Source: CADEGZ01 sp035443705
GTDB lineage: Bacteria; Pseudomonadota; Gammaproteobacteria; UBA6186; Azoamicaceae
DNA: 21,244 nt
Reading direction: 5' to 3'
NCBI GenBank assembly: GCA_035443705.1
Contig: DAORSV010000025.1
Span: forward strand, 1 to 21,244
Each line of letters starts with the position of its first letter. The first letter of the stretch is position 1. Shown here in pieces: positions 1 to 7,361 of this stretch. Under the pieces are notes generated by a model, which searched no databases, was not told the DNA's origin, and worked only from the letters and a program-made list of their open reading frames with translations. Position numbers and translations under genes: made by a program.

Positions 1-60
1 TTTACTGCAAAATAAGGAAGAAAAATCTTACGTCAGTTCAACAACAATAATGACTTGTTA

Positions 61-723
61 CTAAACCGCAAAGGGATTAAACTGAATCACCGAATCATAA
101 TGATCTATTTTTTCTCGACGCTTTAATATGTTGACCAATTTATTCGCAAGCGGCACCGTACAAAACGCGTATACCACTTTAAAGCTATAATAAAATAATC
201 CGAATTTTAGCAATTCGTCATTAGACATAATTCCATAAAATGCTAATGGCAGAAACAGCGCGGTTTCGATGCCTTCACCAATCCAACTGCCACACAAGGC
301 TCTAAGCCAAAACGACTTACCCTGCATTTTTACTTTCAATTTTGCAACGATATAGGCATTCATAAATTCACCTATAAAATACGTCAGCGTAGAAACAGCC
401 ATTAAACGACTGCCATTACCTAAAATTTGTGTATACGCTTCTTGATGTAACCACGCCTTTGAAGCAGGCGCCAGAATCGCCAAACGACACATAAAAGCCA
501 TAAATAAATTGCAGAGCATGCCAAGCCAAATAATCTGTCGCGCTTCTTTAAACCCATAAACTTCGGTTATGATATCGCCAAGCAAATAGGTAAGAGGAAA
601 CAACAGGACGCCTGCGGGTAAAATAATCATTCCAAAAGATACCGGTTTTTCGCCAACAACATTCGCCGTTAATAATAACGTAACGAAGATCATCGCAACA
701 TGTGTAAGATGTTTAAACGACAC
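61..723 (-). CDS. VUT/YhhQ-family queuosine precursor transporter
   Basis: A 220-residue integral membrane protein of the VUT family (YhhQ/YpdP). Family members import queuosine precursors such as preQ0/preQ1 across the inner membrane for tRNA modification. The family signature is visible at about residues 42-62 (FPLTYLLGDIITEVYGFKEA), followed by several hydrophobic helices and a conserved-looking W147-G149-E150-E153 stretch. Length matches E. coli YhhQ (221 aa). The start is GTG and overlaps the 3' end of the aldolase gene by 11 bases; an internal ATG at residue 11 has no ribosome binding site, while an AGGGTGA-like sequence lies about 13 bases before the GTG. It is the last gene of the desaturase-pyk-fba operon. 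The family is clear; the substrate is inferred from the family only. Confidence 0.85.
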   Translation of the reverse strand: MSFKHLTHVAMIFVTLLLTANVVGEKPVSFGMIILPAGVLLFPLTYLLGDIITEVYGFKEARQIIWLGMLCNLFMAFMCRLAILAPASKAWLHQEAYTQILGNGSRLMAVSTLTYFIGEFMNAYIVAKLKVKMQGKSFWLRALCGSWIGEGIETALFLPLAFYGIMSNDELLKFGLFYYSFKVVYAFCTVPLANKLVNILKRREKIDHYDSVIQFNPFAV

Positions 724-1777
724 GGGGATTTAATTCACCCTTTGTATAACGTTCGGCCATTTTTTCGACGGAGAGTGGCTTAATTTTTGAAGCCCAACCT
801 GCCGTACCAAAAGCCTCATACCGTGCTTTGCAAATGACTTTCATCGCTTCAATGGCTTCATGGTTATATTTGCGTGGATCAAATTCGCTAGGATTTTTTG
901 CAAAATAACGACGAATAGCCCCTGTAACAGCTAAACGTAAATCTGTATCGATATTGATCTTACGTACACCGTGCTTGATCCCTTCTACAATCTCTGACAC
1001 GGGCACACCATAAGTCTCTCTTATTTTTCCACCAAATTCATTAATTTCTTGTATCAAATCGGCAGGAACGCTTGACGAACCGTGCATCACAAGGTGCGTA
1101 TCGGGAATACGACGGTGAATCGCTTTAACACGATCCATCACCAACACTTCCCCTGTGGGTGGTTGATGAAACTTATATGCACCATGACTTGTGCCAATCG
1201 CAATGGCCAATGCATCAATTTTCGTTGCTTTGACGAAACGTGCTGCTTCATCTGGATCAGTTAACATCATCTCTTTGCTTAACTTTCCATGAGCGCCCGA
1301 ACCATCTTCTTCTGCAGCCAGTCCAGATTCCAACGAACCTAAACACCCTAGTTCGCCTTCCACTGAAACCCCACACGCATGTGCCATCTGTACAGCTTCC
1401 GCTGTAATCGCTGCGTTATACTCATAATTTGAAGGCGTTTTCATATCATCTTTCAGAGAACCATCCATCATCACAGATGTAAATCCCAATTGAATCGAAC
1501 GCTGACAAACCGCAGGTGAAGCGCCATGATCTTGATGCATACAAATCGGAATATGCGGAAACTCTTCAACCGCCGCTAACATAAGGTGCTTTAAAAAGCG
1601 TGGACCGGCATACTGCCGAGCGCCTGCCGATGCCTGCACAATGACAGGACTATCCGTTGTATTGGCTGCTTCCATAATAGCGCGTAATTGTTCTAAATTA
1701 TTGACATTAAAAGCAGGAACACCGTAATCATGTTCCGCAGCATGATCTAACAATTGACGCAAAGTAATTAAAGCCAT
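713..1777 (-). CDS. fba: Class II fructose-bisphosphate aldolase
   Basis: A 354-residue zinc-dependent aldolase that interconverts fructose 1,6-bisphosphate with dihydroxyacetone phosphate and glyceraldehyde 3-phosphate in the cytosol. The sequence shows the HQDHG motif (H81-G85), with D83 as the expected catalytic acid/base and H84 as a zinc ligand. It also shows VEGELG (E142), the zinc histidines H198 (GTSHG) and H232 (MHGSSS), and the phosphate-binding NIDTD at 275-279. Length and motifs fit the so-called Calvin-cycle subtype of class II aldolases (about 347-354 aa), which many non-autotrophic gammaproteobacteria also use. The ATG shares one base with the TAA of pyk, and a strong AGGAGA site lies just upstream inside pyk, indicating coupled translation. 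It belongs to the operon that also holds the desaturase, pyk and the VUT transporter. Confidence 0.97.
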   Translation of the reverse strand: MALITLRQLLDHAAEHDYGVPAFNVNNLEQLRAIMEAANTTDSPVIVQASAGARQYAGPRFLKHLMLAAVEEFPHIPICMHQDHGASPAVCQRSIQLGFTSVMMDGSLKDDMKTPSNYEYNAAITAEAVQMAHACGVSVEGELGCLGSLESGLAAEEDGSGAHGKLSKEMMLTDPDEAARFVKATKIDALAIAIGTSHGAYKFHQPPTGEVLVMDRVKAIHRRIPDTHLVMHGSSSVPADLIQEINEFGGKIRETYGVPVSEIVEGIKHGVRKINIDTDLRLAVTGAIRRYFAKNPSEFDPRKYNHEAIEAMKVICKARYEAFGTAGWASKIKPLSVEKMAERYTKGELNPRVV

Positions 1778-3210
1778 TATTTATCTCCTGATACCGTAAT
1801 AATTTGTAAAGTACTTGTGCCCACGCTATCCCCCATGGTATCGCCTTTGGTAACAATCACGCGATCCCCAATCGTAATTGCGCCCAATCGTAATAATTCA
1901 GCTAAAGCATCGAATGTCACCTGATCTTTAAGTGAACGTGTCACATCGAAATTAATTGGGTATACGCCGCGATAAAGTGTCATACGACCACGCGTACTCG
2001 CGTGTCGACTTAATCCATAAATGGGAATACTCGAACGAATACGTGACATCCATAAAGGCGTTAATCCTGTTTCGGTTAACGCCACAATCGCACGTGTATC
2101 AATATGATTCGCTGCATACATGGCTGCCATCGCGATGGTTTCATTAACGTGTGCAAAACGAGATTCTAAGCGATGATGTGAAACTTTCATCACCCGCTGG
2201 CGCTCCGCTGCTAAACAGATTTCAACCATCGCTTCAACCGCCTTATCTGGAAAATTCCCTGTTGCAGTTTCAGCAGAAAGCATAACAGCATCTGTGCCAT
2301 CCAATATGGCATTCGCAATATCAGAGACTTCTGCGCGCGTCGGAATAGGATTATGCACCATAGATTCCATCATTTGCGTTGCTGTTATTACTGCACGATT
2401 CAACGCACGCGAGCGATCAATAATACGCTTCTGAATGGCAGGTAATTCGGCATACCCGATTTCTATACCAAGGTCACCGCGTGCAACCATAACCCCATCG
2501 GCGCTTTCTATAATATTATCCAGATCGTTTACAGCCTCTACACGCTCAATTTTGGCTAATATTCCAGCAAAACTCCCCGCCTGCTCCAATAACAAACGTG
2601 CTTGTTGTATATCGCTTGCCGATCGCGGAAAAGACACGGCCACATAATCGACATTCATTTTTGCCGCAAATTGTATATCTTCTCTATCTTTGTGTGTTAA
2701 AGGTTCGGCACTTAATCCGCCACCCCGTCGATTAATGCCTTTATTATTGGATAACTTTCCTCCTAATTTTACAACGCAATGGATTTTTTGACCTTCTACT
2801 TTTTCAACGGACAACATAATCAATCCATCATCGAGTAGTAAAATATCACCAGGGTATACTTCTTTGGGTAAGCTTTTATAGTCAATACCGACCGCTTGTT
2901 CGGTACCAGCGTCTATCGCGAGATCCGCATCGATAATAAACTTTGCATCAACTTGTAAATGAATAGAACCCTTTTTAAACCGCGCAATGCGAATCTTAGG
3001 TCCTTGCAGATCGATAATAATACCGACTATTTTACCGAGCGCTAGCGCACAAACACGAGTTGCTTCAATACGTTCTTTATGTGAGTCGAGTGTTCCATGA
3101 GATAAATTGACACGAACGAGATCAACCCCCGATCCGAGCACTCGATGTAACATCCCCGGCCTGTCGGTAGACGGGCCGAGCGTTACGATAATTTTTGTAC
3201 GTTTTAACAA
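1777..3210 (-). CDS. pyk: Pyruvate kinase, TTG start
   Basis: Pyruvate kinase converts phosphoenolpyruvate and ADP to pyruvate and ATP, the last step of glycolysis. The protein begins with the family N-terminus KRTKIIVTLGPST and shows VRVNLSHG (R33, N35), the catalytic lysine K220 in AKIERVEA, the metal/phosphate loop VARGDLGIE (about 243-251) and ITATQMMESM. It ends with the normal C-terminal allosteric-domain strand after GDTMGDSVGTSTLQ. The reading frame stays open upstream to a GTG at 3291, but those 27 extra residues are unlike any pyruvate kinase. The TTG at 3208-3210 gives a 477-residue protein of family-typical length, with AAAGGG about 14 bases before it. That TTG overlaps the desaturase stop by 7 bases, so translation is probably coupled. 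The product is certain; the start is a choice. Confidence 0.96.
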   Translation of the reverse strand: MLKRTKIIVTLGPSTDRPGMLHRVLGSGVDLVRVNLSHGTLDSHKERIEATRVCALALGKIVGIIIDLQGPKIRIARFKKGSIHLQVDAKFIIDADLAIDAGTEQAVGIDYKSLPKEVYPGDILLLDDGLIMLSVEKVEGQKIHCVVKLGGKLSNNKGINRRGGGLSAEPLTHKDREDIQFAAKMNVDYVAVSFPRSASDIQQARLLLEQAGSFAGILAKIERVEAVNDLDNIIESADGVMVARGDLGIEIGYAELPAIQKRIIDRSRALNRAVITATQMMESMVHNPIPTRAEVSDIANAILDGTDAVMLSAETATGNFPDKAVEAMVEICLAAERQRVMKVSHHRLESRFAHVNETIAMAAMYAANHIDTRAIVALTETGLTPLWMSRIRSSIPIYGLSRHASTRGRMTLYRGVYPINFDVTRSLKDQVTFDALAELLRLGAITIGDRVIVTKGDTMGDSVGTSTLQIITVSGDK

Positions 3211-4379
3211 TGTAAAATCGTATACCCTTTCAAATAGCTCGAAAAGTCTTGGAGTTTCTGTATGCCTGTTGCTTCTGCTTGTTGGCACCACTCTTGCAAA
3301 GCATCCAATAATTCCTTTTGCGTCGCGGTTGTTCTATTCCAGATGACTTTTAACTGCTCTCTAAAATGATAAACGATTTGCAAAGCGCGATTTTGTTCTA
3401 AAACCACTTTTAAATTTTGTCGCCCTGTTTCATCAACCAATATATCTGGACGAATTAAAGCTGCTTTTACGCGCTGCAAAAGACGTCGCTCTGCAGGCAA
3501 TGCTTTTTGTTTTTCTTGTCTAAATAAAGGCAAAATCACCGCTTTGCCGTAGGTAGTCATGACTTGCACTTGATTGTTTAACAATGCATGCAGTGATTCG
3601 GCATCGATAAATTGTTTTCCCTGTATAATTTTAGGTTTAGGCACCGTACGCTTCACTTTTGCAAGCCCTAGAGCCATTAAACTTCGAATATACAACCAAC
3701 CAATATCAAATTCCCACCACTTAACCGACAGTTTAGCGGAAGCCGGATAAGTATGGTGATTGTTATGCAATTCTTCCCCACCAATTAAGAGTCCCCAAGG
3801 AAAAACATTGGTTGCAGCGTCAGAACATTCAAAGCTACGATAACCGTAATAATGCCCAACACCATTGATAATGCCTGCCGCAAAGAAAGGAATCCAGGCC
3901 ATTTGAACAGCCCAGATGGTTAAACCGGGGACACCGAATAAAAAGAGATTAATGGCTAGCATCAATACGACACCTTTAGCTGAGTGCGGCGTATAGATGT
4001 TTTTTTCTAACCAATCGTCCGGTGTTCCTTGGCCATAACGCTCTAAGGTTTCTTTATTTTTACCTTCTTTACGGTATAACTCTGCACCTCCCCACAAGAC
4101 TGTTGACAAACCCAGAATTTGAGGACTGTGTGGATCTTCTACCGTTTCGCATTTAGCATGGTGCTTACGATGAATAGCTGCCCATGCTTTTGTTTCCATT
4201 CCAGTCGTTAACCAGAGCCATAAACGAAAAAAGTGGCTAATGGCTGGATGTAAAACGAGCGCTCTATGTGCTTGGGCGCGATGCAAAAAAATAGTGACAC
4301 TGGCAATGGTAATATGGGTAAGAATTAGGGTAGCAACAATGTAACCCCACCATGACAAATCTAAAATACCGTAAAACAT
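3204..4379 (-). CDS. Membrane fatty-acid (acyl-CoA) desaturase with transposase-like C-terminus
   Basis: A 391-residue di-iron membrane desaturase that introduces a cis double bond into fatty acyl chains, probably at delta-9, tuning membrane fluidity. All three histidine boxes are present: HRAQAHR (33-39), HRKHH (70-74) and HNNHH (205-209), together with the supporting NGVGH at 172-176. Hydrophobic helices occur at about 8-32, 45-60, 136-155 and 158-175. After about residue 255 the protein changes to a soluble helical tail. Residues about 305-385 resemble the C-terminal end of ISL3-family (PF01610) transposases, without any DDE catalytic residues. The ATG has a GAGG site 7-8 bases upstream. 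It is the first gene of the operon and divergent from the ABC genes. The class is certain; regiospecificity and acyl carrier (CoA or phospholipid) cannot be read from the sequence. Confidence 0.92.
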   Translation of the reverse strand: MFYGILDLSWWGYIVATLILTHITIASVTIFLHRAQAHRALVLHPAISHFFRLWLWLTTGMETKAWAAIHRKHHAKCETVEDPHSPQILGLSTVLWGGAELYRKEGKNKETLERYGQGTPDDWLEKNIYTPHSAKGVVLMLAINLFLFGVPGLTIWAVQMAWIPFFAAGIINGVGHYYGYRSFECSDAATNVFPWGLLIGGEELHNNHHTYPASAKLSVKWWEFDIGWLYIRSLMALGLAKVKRTVPKPKIIQGKQFIDAESLHALLNNQVQVMTTYGKAVILPLFRQEKQKALPAERRLLQRVKAALIRPDILVDETGRQNLKVVLEQNRALQIVYHFREQLKVIWNRTTATQKELLDALQEWCQQAEATGIQKLQDFSSYLKGYTILHC

Positions 4380-4409
4380 ATAGAGACCTCTTCTGTATAG
4401 CGATTACCT

Positions 4410-4422
4410 GTAAACAGTTTAC
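4410..4422. promoter_or_regulatory. Perfect palindrome, possible operator of the desaturase operon
   Basis: GTAAAC-A-GTTTAC is a perfect 6-1-6 palindrome 31 bases upstream of the desaturase start, in the 134-base gap shared with the divergent ABC genes. Desaturase genes are often controlled by TetR-type repressors such as FabR or DesT bound to palindromes in this position. That it is an operator is inference; no regulator gene is nearby and I saw no convincing -35/-10 pair for the desaturase. Confidence 0.4.
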
Positions 4423-4500
4423 GCAAAAGAGAAAGTCTTTACTAGAGATGCATCCAACTAACATAACTTTGTAGAAACGTGCACGTTCCATATCCCCAGC

Positions 4501-4506
4501 TATACT
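4501..4506 (+). promoter_or_regulatory. Candidate -10 element of the ABC operon, leaderless position
   Basis: TATACT matches the sigma-70 -10 consensus at five of six bases and ends 7 bases before the ATG of the ABC ATPase gene at 4514. Transcription would start at or within a base of the ATG. No Shine-Dalgarno sequence is present in the preceding 25 bases. No good -35 hexamer lies 16-18 bases upstream, so the promoter call is weak. Confidence 0.35.
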
Positions 4507-4513
4507 TTTCAAT

Positions 4514-5185
4514 ATGCAAGCACTCCCCCTGATCTCTGTCGAAAACCTTAGCTATACACGCCCACAATGGGCGATGCAAGATTTAAGCTTTACTGTTAAT
4601 CGCGGCGAATGCATGGCATTCATTGGCAAAAATGGTACCGGAAAGACAACCACGCTCAATCTAATCGCCGGACTCATTAAGCCACATGCCGGACGCATTT
4701 TAATCCAAGGGTTTAATATTCACACCTTACCCATTTTAGCCAAACAATTTATTGGCTTTCTACCGGATCAATGTCCACTGTATGTTGAATTAACGGTTAG
4801 AGAATATTTAAGTTTTTTTGCTAAACTACGACAAATTTCAAAACCCGACATCGCTGATCACGTAGAAGAAGCGTTGGAAAAGCTTAATCTAAAACGACAT
4901 CAACATCACTTAATTGGCATTCTTTCTAAAGGTCTCAAACAAAGAGTCGGTCTTGCCAGTGCCATACTGCATCGTCCTTCTGTGCTTTTATTAGATGAAC
5001 CCACACAAGGCTTAGATCAAAACCAAATAGAAAATTTTCAGCTGCTCTTAAGCCAATATAAAAAAAATGCTGCGATTATTTTATCAACCCACTATTTAAA
5101 CGAAGTAAAATCTATTTGCGATCACGCGTTACAATTCGGCACGGAAGAGATCAAAACTTATGATTTTAACGATTGCGCGACATGA
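4514..5185 (+). CDS. ABC transporter ATP-binding protein (GldA/CcmA type)
   Basis: A 223-residue nucleotide-binding subunit of an ABC-2 exporter that hydrolyses ATP at the inner face of the inner membrane. Every motif is intact: Walker A GKNGTGKTT (38-46), Q-loop at D85-Q86, signature LSKGLKQR (137-144), Walker B VLLLDEP (157-163) and switch histidine H193 in STHYLNEV. It is shorter than a typical GldA-like ATPase (about 300 aa) and lacks the usual C-terminal extension. Its last 26 bases overlap the permease gene, so the two are surely co-translated. There is no ribosome binding site before its ATG, which may mean a leaderless transcript. The substrate is unknown. Confidence 0.93.
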   Translation: MQALPLISVENLSYTRPQWAMQDLSFTVNRGECMAFIGKNGTGKTTTLNLIAGLIKPHAGRILIQGFNIHTLPILAKQFIGFLPDQCPLYVELTVREYLSFFAKLRQISKPDIADHVEEALEKLNLKRHQHHLIGILSKGLKQRVGLASAILHRPSVLLLDEPTQGLDQNQIENFQLLLSQYKKNAAIILSTHYLNEVKSICDHALQFGTEEIKTYDFNDCAT

Positions 5186-5924
5186 ATTCCTAAAACTATT
5201 TAAAACAGGAACAATTTGGAAGCTTCTTGCTTTATGTCAATGTGTTTTTGGCTTAATCTTCTATCGATATATGACAGAGTTTTTATTAAAAAATCAAAAT
5301 CTTTTAATTGAGAATGAACTATCGCTTGGGGCAACAGAAGAAATTATTCACCCTTTGTTTGCATGGGCAGCGCTCTTTTTTTTCTTTATAACGCCACTAC
5401 TTGCGACAAACTGCCTCACCCAAGAAAAAAAATCTCGCACTTTAGAAATCTATTTAATCGCCCCTCTTACGACCACAAAAATTATTTTAGGTAAATTTTT
5501 CGGTGTTTTTTGCGCTCAGCTTTTTTTGCTGCTGCCCATTCTCTTAATGCCTTTATTAATTGCCGTCGAAGACAGTTTAGATTTCGGGCAATTTATATCC
5601 GGTTCTTTTGGATTAATCTTACTTTTGGGTACCAACTTAAGCATAGCGCTATTTATCGCAACGCTCTCTAAAGAACCGCTGATCGCATCATTCGTAATTT
5701 TTATCACATTGATTTTGTTATCATTACTAGAATGGGTAACACATTTTCTTTCTCCCGCCTTTAGCTGGGTTACGGAATTCGCATTGCTATATCACTGCAA
5801 AAACTTTTTGTCTGGCATTATCAATACGCAAGATATTCTCTACTATGCCTTAGTCTCTTTTATTTTCCTATATTCCAGTATACGCTGCTTGGGAAAAGCA
5901 CCGTATTTTAGCCAAAAATTATGA
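5160..5924 (+). CDS. ABC-2 type permease (GldF-like)
   Basis: A 254-residue inner-membrane permease with six predicted helices at about 18-37, 65-86, 109-136, 144-170, 172-197 and 225-244. The cytoplasmic coupling segment typical of ABC-2 permeases is clear between the second and third helices (EKKSRTLEIYLIAPLTTTKI, 89-108), with K112 close to the next helix. A long periplasmic loop before the second helix (about 38-64) is usual for this family. It starts inside the ATPase gene with GGAAGAGA about 10 bases upstream and ends in an ATGA overlap with the next gene. The order ATPase, permease, auxiliary protein matches the GldA-GldF-GldG group, but the transported substrate cannot be deduced. Confidence 0.88.
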   Translation: MILTIARHEFLKLFKTGTIWKLLALCQCVFGLIFYRYMTEFLLKNQNLLIENELSLGATEEIIHPLFAWAALFFFFITPLLATNCLTQEKKSRTLEIYLIAPLTTTKIILGKFFGVFCAQLFLLLPILLMPLLIAVEDSLDFGQFISGSFGLILLLGTNLSIALFIATLSKEPLIASFVIFITLILLSLLEWVTHFLSPAFSWVTEFALLYHCKNFLSGIINTQDILYYALVSFIFLYSSIRCLGKAPYFSQKL

Positions 5925-7240
5925 AAAGAAGCATCCATCTTAAAGGCACTTTTTTAATTTTTTCGCTCTTTTTAATATCCACCATTGCTTATCGATTTCC
6001 ACTATCCTTAGATGTAACTGCAAACAAAATTAATAGCCTAAGTGAATCTAATCGCACATTACTCTCTACCTTAGATAAACCTCTCAAAGTCGAGCTATAT
6101 TCTACACAACAAAATATCATTGAACAGGTTCAAACCATACTCTCTTTGTTCCAAAAAGAAAGCACTCATGTTGTACTTAGTCTACATCAAGAACCACTGA
6201 ACACCTTAGATAAAACCCGGTTAAGATTAAAAACCAATAATAACTTACTGCTGACTTATGATGATCGCAAAAGAGCCATTGACATTAATCCTTCAAAATG
6301 GAACGAAGCGGCGTTTAGCAAACTGATACAGCAGATAATCCGCGTGAAAGAAGACTGGGTGGTCTTTTTATCGGGTCATGGCGAACGCGATCCCTTGAGC
6401 GATGCAAATCAAGACTTGAGCCAATTAACCCATGAACTCAAAACCACGGGTATCAATATTGCGTCATTGAATTTAGGAGAAATTGGTAGCATTCCAGGCA
6501 ATACCAAAATGCTCGTCATCGCCGACCCAAAGGTTGCCTTTTTACCACAAGAAATCAATCACATTTTAAATTATGTCAACCAAGGCGGAAACTTATTATG
6601 GCTAGTTAATCCAAACGCCACACCTCGTTTAGACAAACTCGCAAAGCATCTCGGCATTACCTGGCAACCCGGAACCATTTTAGATCAAAAATCGCACGTG
6701 ATGGGCACTCCTCATCCGGCAATGAGTATTCTGACAAAGTACCCAGCACACACGGTAACAGAACAGCTGAATATCCTCACGGTTTTTCCATGGGCACGAC
6801 CATTGCAATATAAGGCTGCCTCAACGCTAGGTTGGCAGGCATCCCCTCTACTGGTAACCAATGCTTCTACAACACTAGAAGTGCATCCAACAAAAAAAGC
6901 ACAACAAACCCCAACGGGCCCTTTTACAATTGGTATTGCGCTAGAAAAAAATAATCAGCGAATGATAGTTATTGGAAACACGCATTTTCTGAGCAATGCC
7001 AGCATCCACAATTATGGCAATTTACAGTTGGCTAGCAATCTTTTTAATTGGTTAATGGGCGCTGATTTCTTATTAAATACAACAACAAAGCCCAGAGTTG
7101 ATTTATCTTTTACTCAAAGTGCGTTCACAAAAACAACCATCCAATTCGTCTTTCCGTTTTGTCTACCGTTGGTTTATTTGTTAATTGGATGGCAACTTAA
7201 AAGAGCACGACGACAACGATCTTGCAGAATACCTGCTTAA
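5921..7240 (+). CDS. GldG-like ABC transporter auxiliary protein
   Basis: A 439-residue protein anchored at both ends: a hydrophobic helix at about 10-26, a large periplasmic region, and a second helix at about 406-424 followed by a basic tail (KRARRQR). The pattern LDVTANKINSLSESNRTLLS (30-49), the SGHGE motif at 151-155, the stretch around 197-231 with ADP and QGGNLLWLVNP, and IGNTHFLSN (351-359) are typical of the GldG/ABC_transp_aux family (PF09822). Such proteins partner ABC-2 ATPase and permease subunits; GldG is known from gliding Bacteroidetes, and homologues occur widely in Proteobacteria with unknown cargo. It shares an ATGA with the permease stop and has no ribosome binding site of its own, indicating coupling. 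I see no convincing terminator in the 121 bases that follow. Confidence 0.85.
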   Translation: MKRSIHLKGTFLIFSLFLISTIAYRFPLSLDVTANKINSLSESNRTLLSTLDKPLKVELYSTQQNIIEQVQTILSLFQKESTHVVLSLHQEPLNTLDKTRLRLKTNNNLLLTYDDRKRAIDINPSKWNEAAFSKLIQQIIRVKEDWVVFLSGHGERDPLSDANQDLSQLTHELKTTGINIASLNLGEIGSIPGNTKMLVIADPKVAFLPQEINHILNYVNQGGNLLWLVNPNATPRLDKLAKHLGITWQPGTILDQKSHVMGTPHPAMSILTKYPAHTVTEQLNILTVFPWARPLQYKAASTLGWQASPLLVTNASTTLEVHPTKKAQQTPTGPFTIGIALEKNNQRMIVIGNTHFLSNASIHNYGNLQLASNLFNWLMGADFLLNTTTKPRVDLSFTQSAFTKTTIQFVFPFCLPLVYLLIGWQLKRARRQRSCRIPA

Positions 7241-7291
7241 AAGTCATGCTTGCTAGCTAAAAAACTTAATGTGGATTTTCAGGAACTACAG

Positions 7292-7320
7292 TTGATAATA
7301 CCTCTATTGCGTCTTACACT
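7292..7320 (+). promoter_or_regulatory. Candidate sigma-70 promoter of the coiled-coil gene
   Basis: TTGATA (7292-7297) and TACACT (7315-7320) are separated by exactly 17 bases, matching the consensus at 5/6 and 4/6 positions. Transcription would begin near 7327, about 35 bases before the ATG at 7362. This would allow the coiled-coil gene to be expressed independently of the upstream ABC genes. Confidence 0.5.
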
Positions 7321-7342
7321 TTTAAAATAGCCTTTTAAAAGT
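7318..7342. repeat. Perfect 10-bp inverted repeat at the transcription start of the coiled-coil gene
   Basis: ACTTTTAAAA and TTTTAAAAGT are exact reverse complements separated by TAGCC. The repeat overlaps the -10 box and the predicted start of transcription, where an operator would block RNA polymerase; as RNA it could form an AU-rich hairpin at the 5' end. It has no GC-rich stem and no following T run, so it is not a standard terminator of the ABC operon. Confidence 0.6.
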
Positions 7343-7348
7343 TCCAAT

Positions 7349-7355
7349 AAGGGAG
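7349..7355 (+). promoter_or_regulatory. Strong ribosome binding site of the coiled-coil gene
   Basis: AAGGGAG lies 6 bases before the ATG at 7362. It is one of the best Shine-Dalgarno matches in the window and fixes the start of this gene, whose N-terminus has no homologue that I recognise. Confidence 0.7.
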
Positions 7356-7361
7356 TTTACA

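Noticed and set aside
4394..4399. TATACA on the minus strand as -10 box of the desaturase operon
   Set aside because: It would start the transcript at about 4387, cutting off the GAGG ribosome binding site, and there is no -35 at a suitable distance.
4264..4512. 82-codon minus-strand open frame across the desaturase start
   Set aside because: It overlaps the desaturase N-terminus out of frame and would run through the palindrome and promoter region; no ribosome binding site or similarity is seen.
7264..7275. CTTAATGTGG upstream of the coiled-coil gene as a PmrA-type effector promoter
   Set aside because: Only one half-site is present, whereas the Legionella PmrA box needs two CTTAA-type repeats; it cannot be used as evidence for an effector.
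7241..7291. Terminator after the GldG-like gene around GCTTGCTAGC
   Set aside because: The sequence forms no stem of useful length, and the A run that follows is on the wrong strand for termination of the plus-strand operon.
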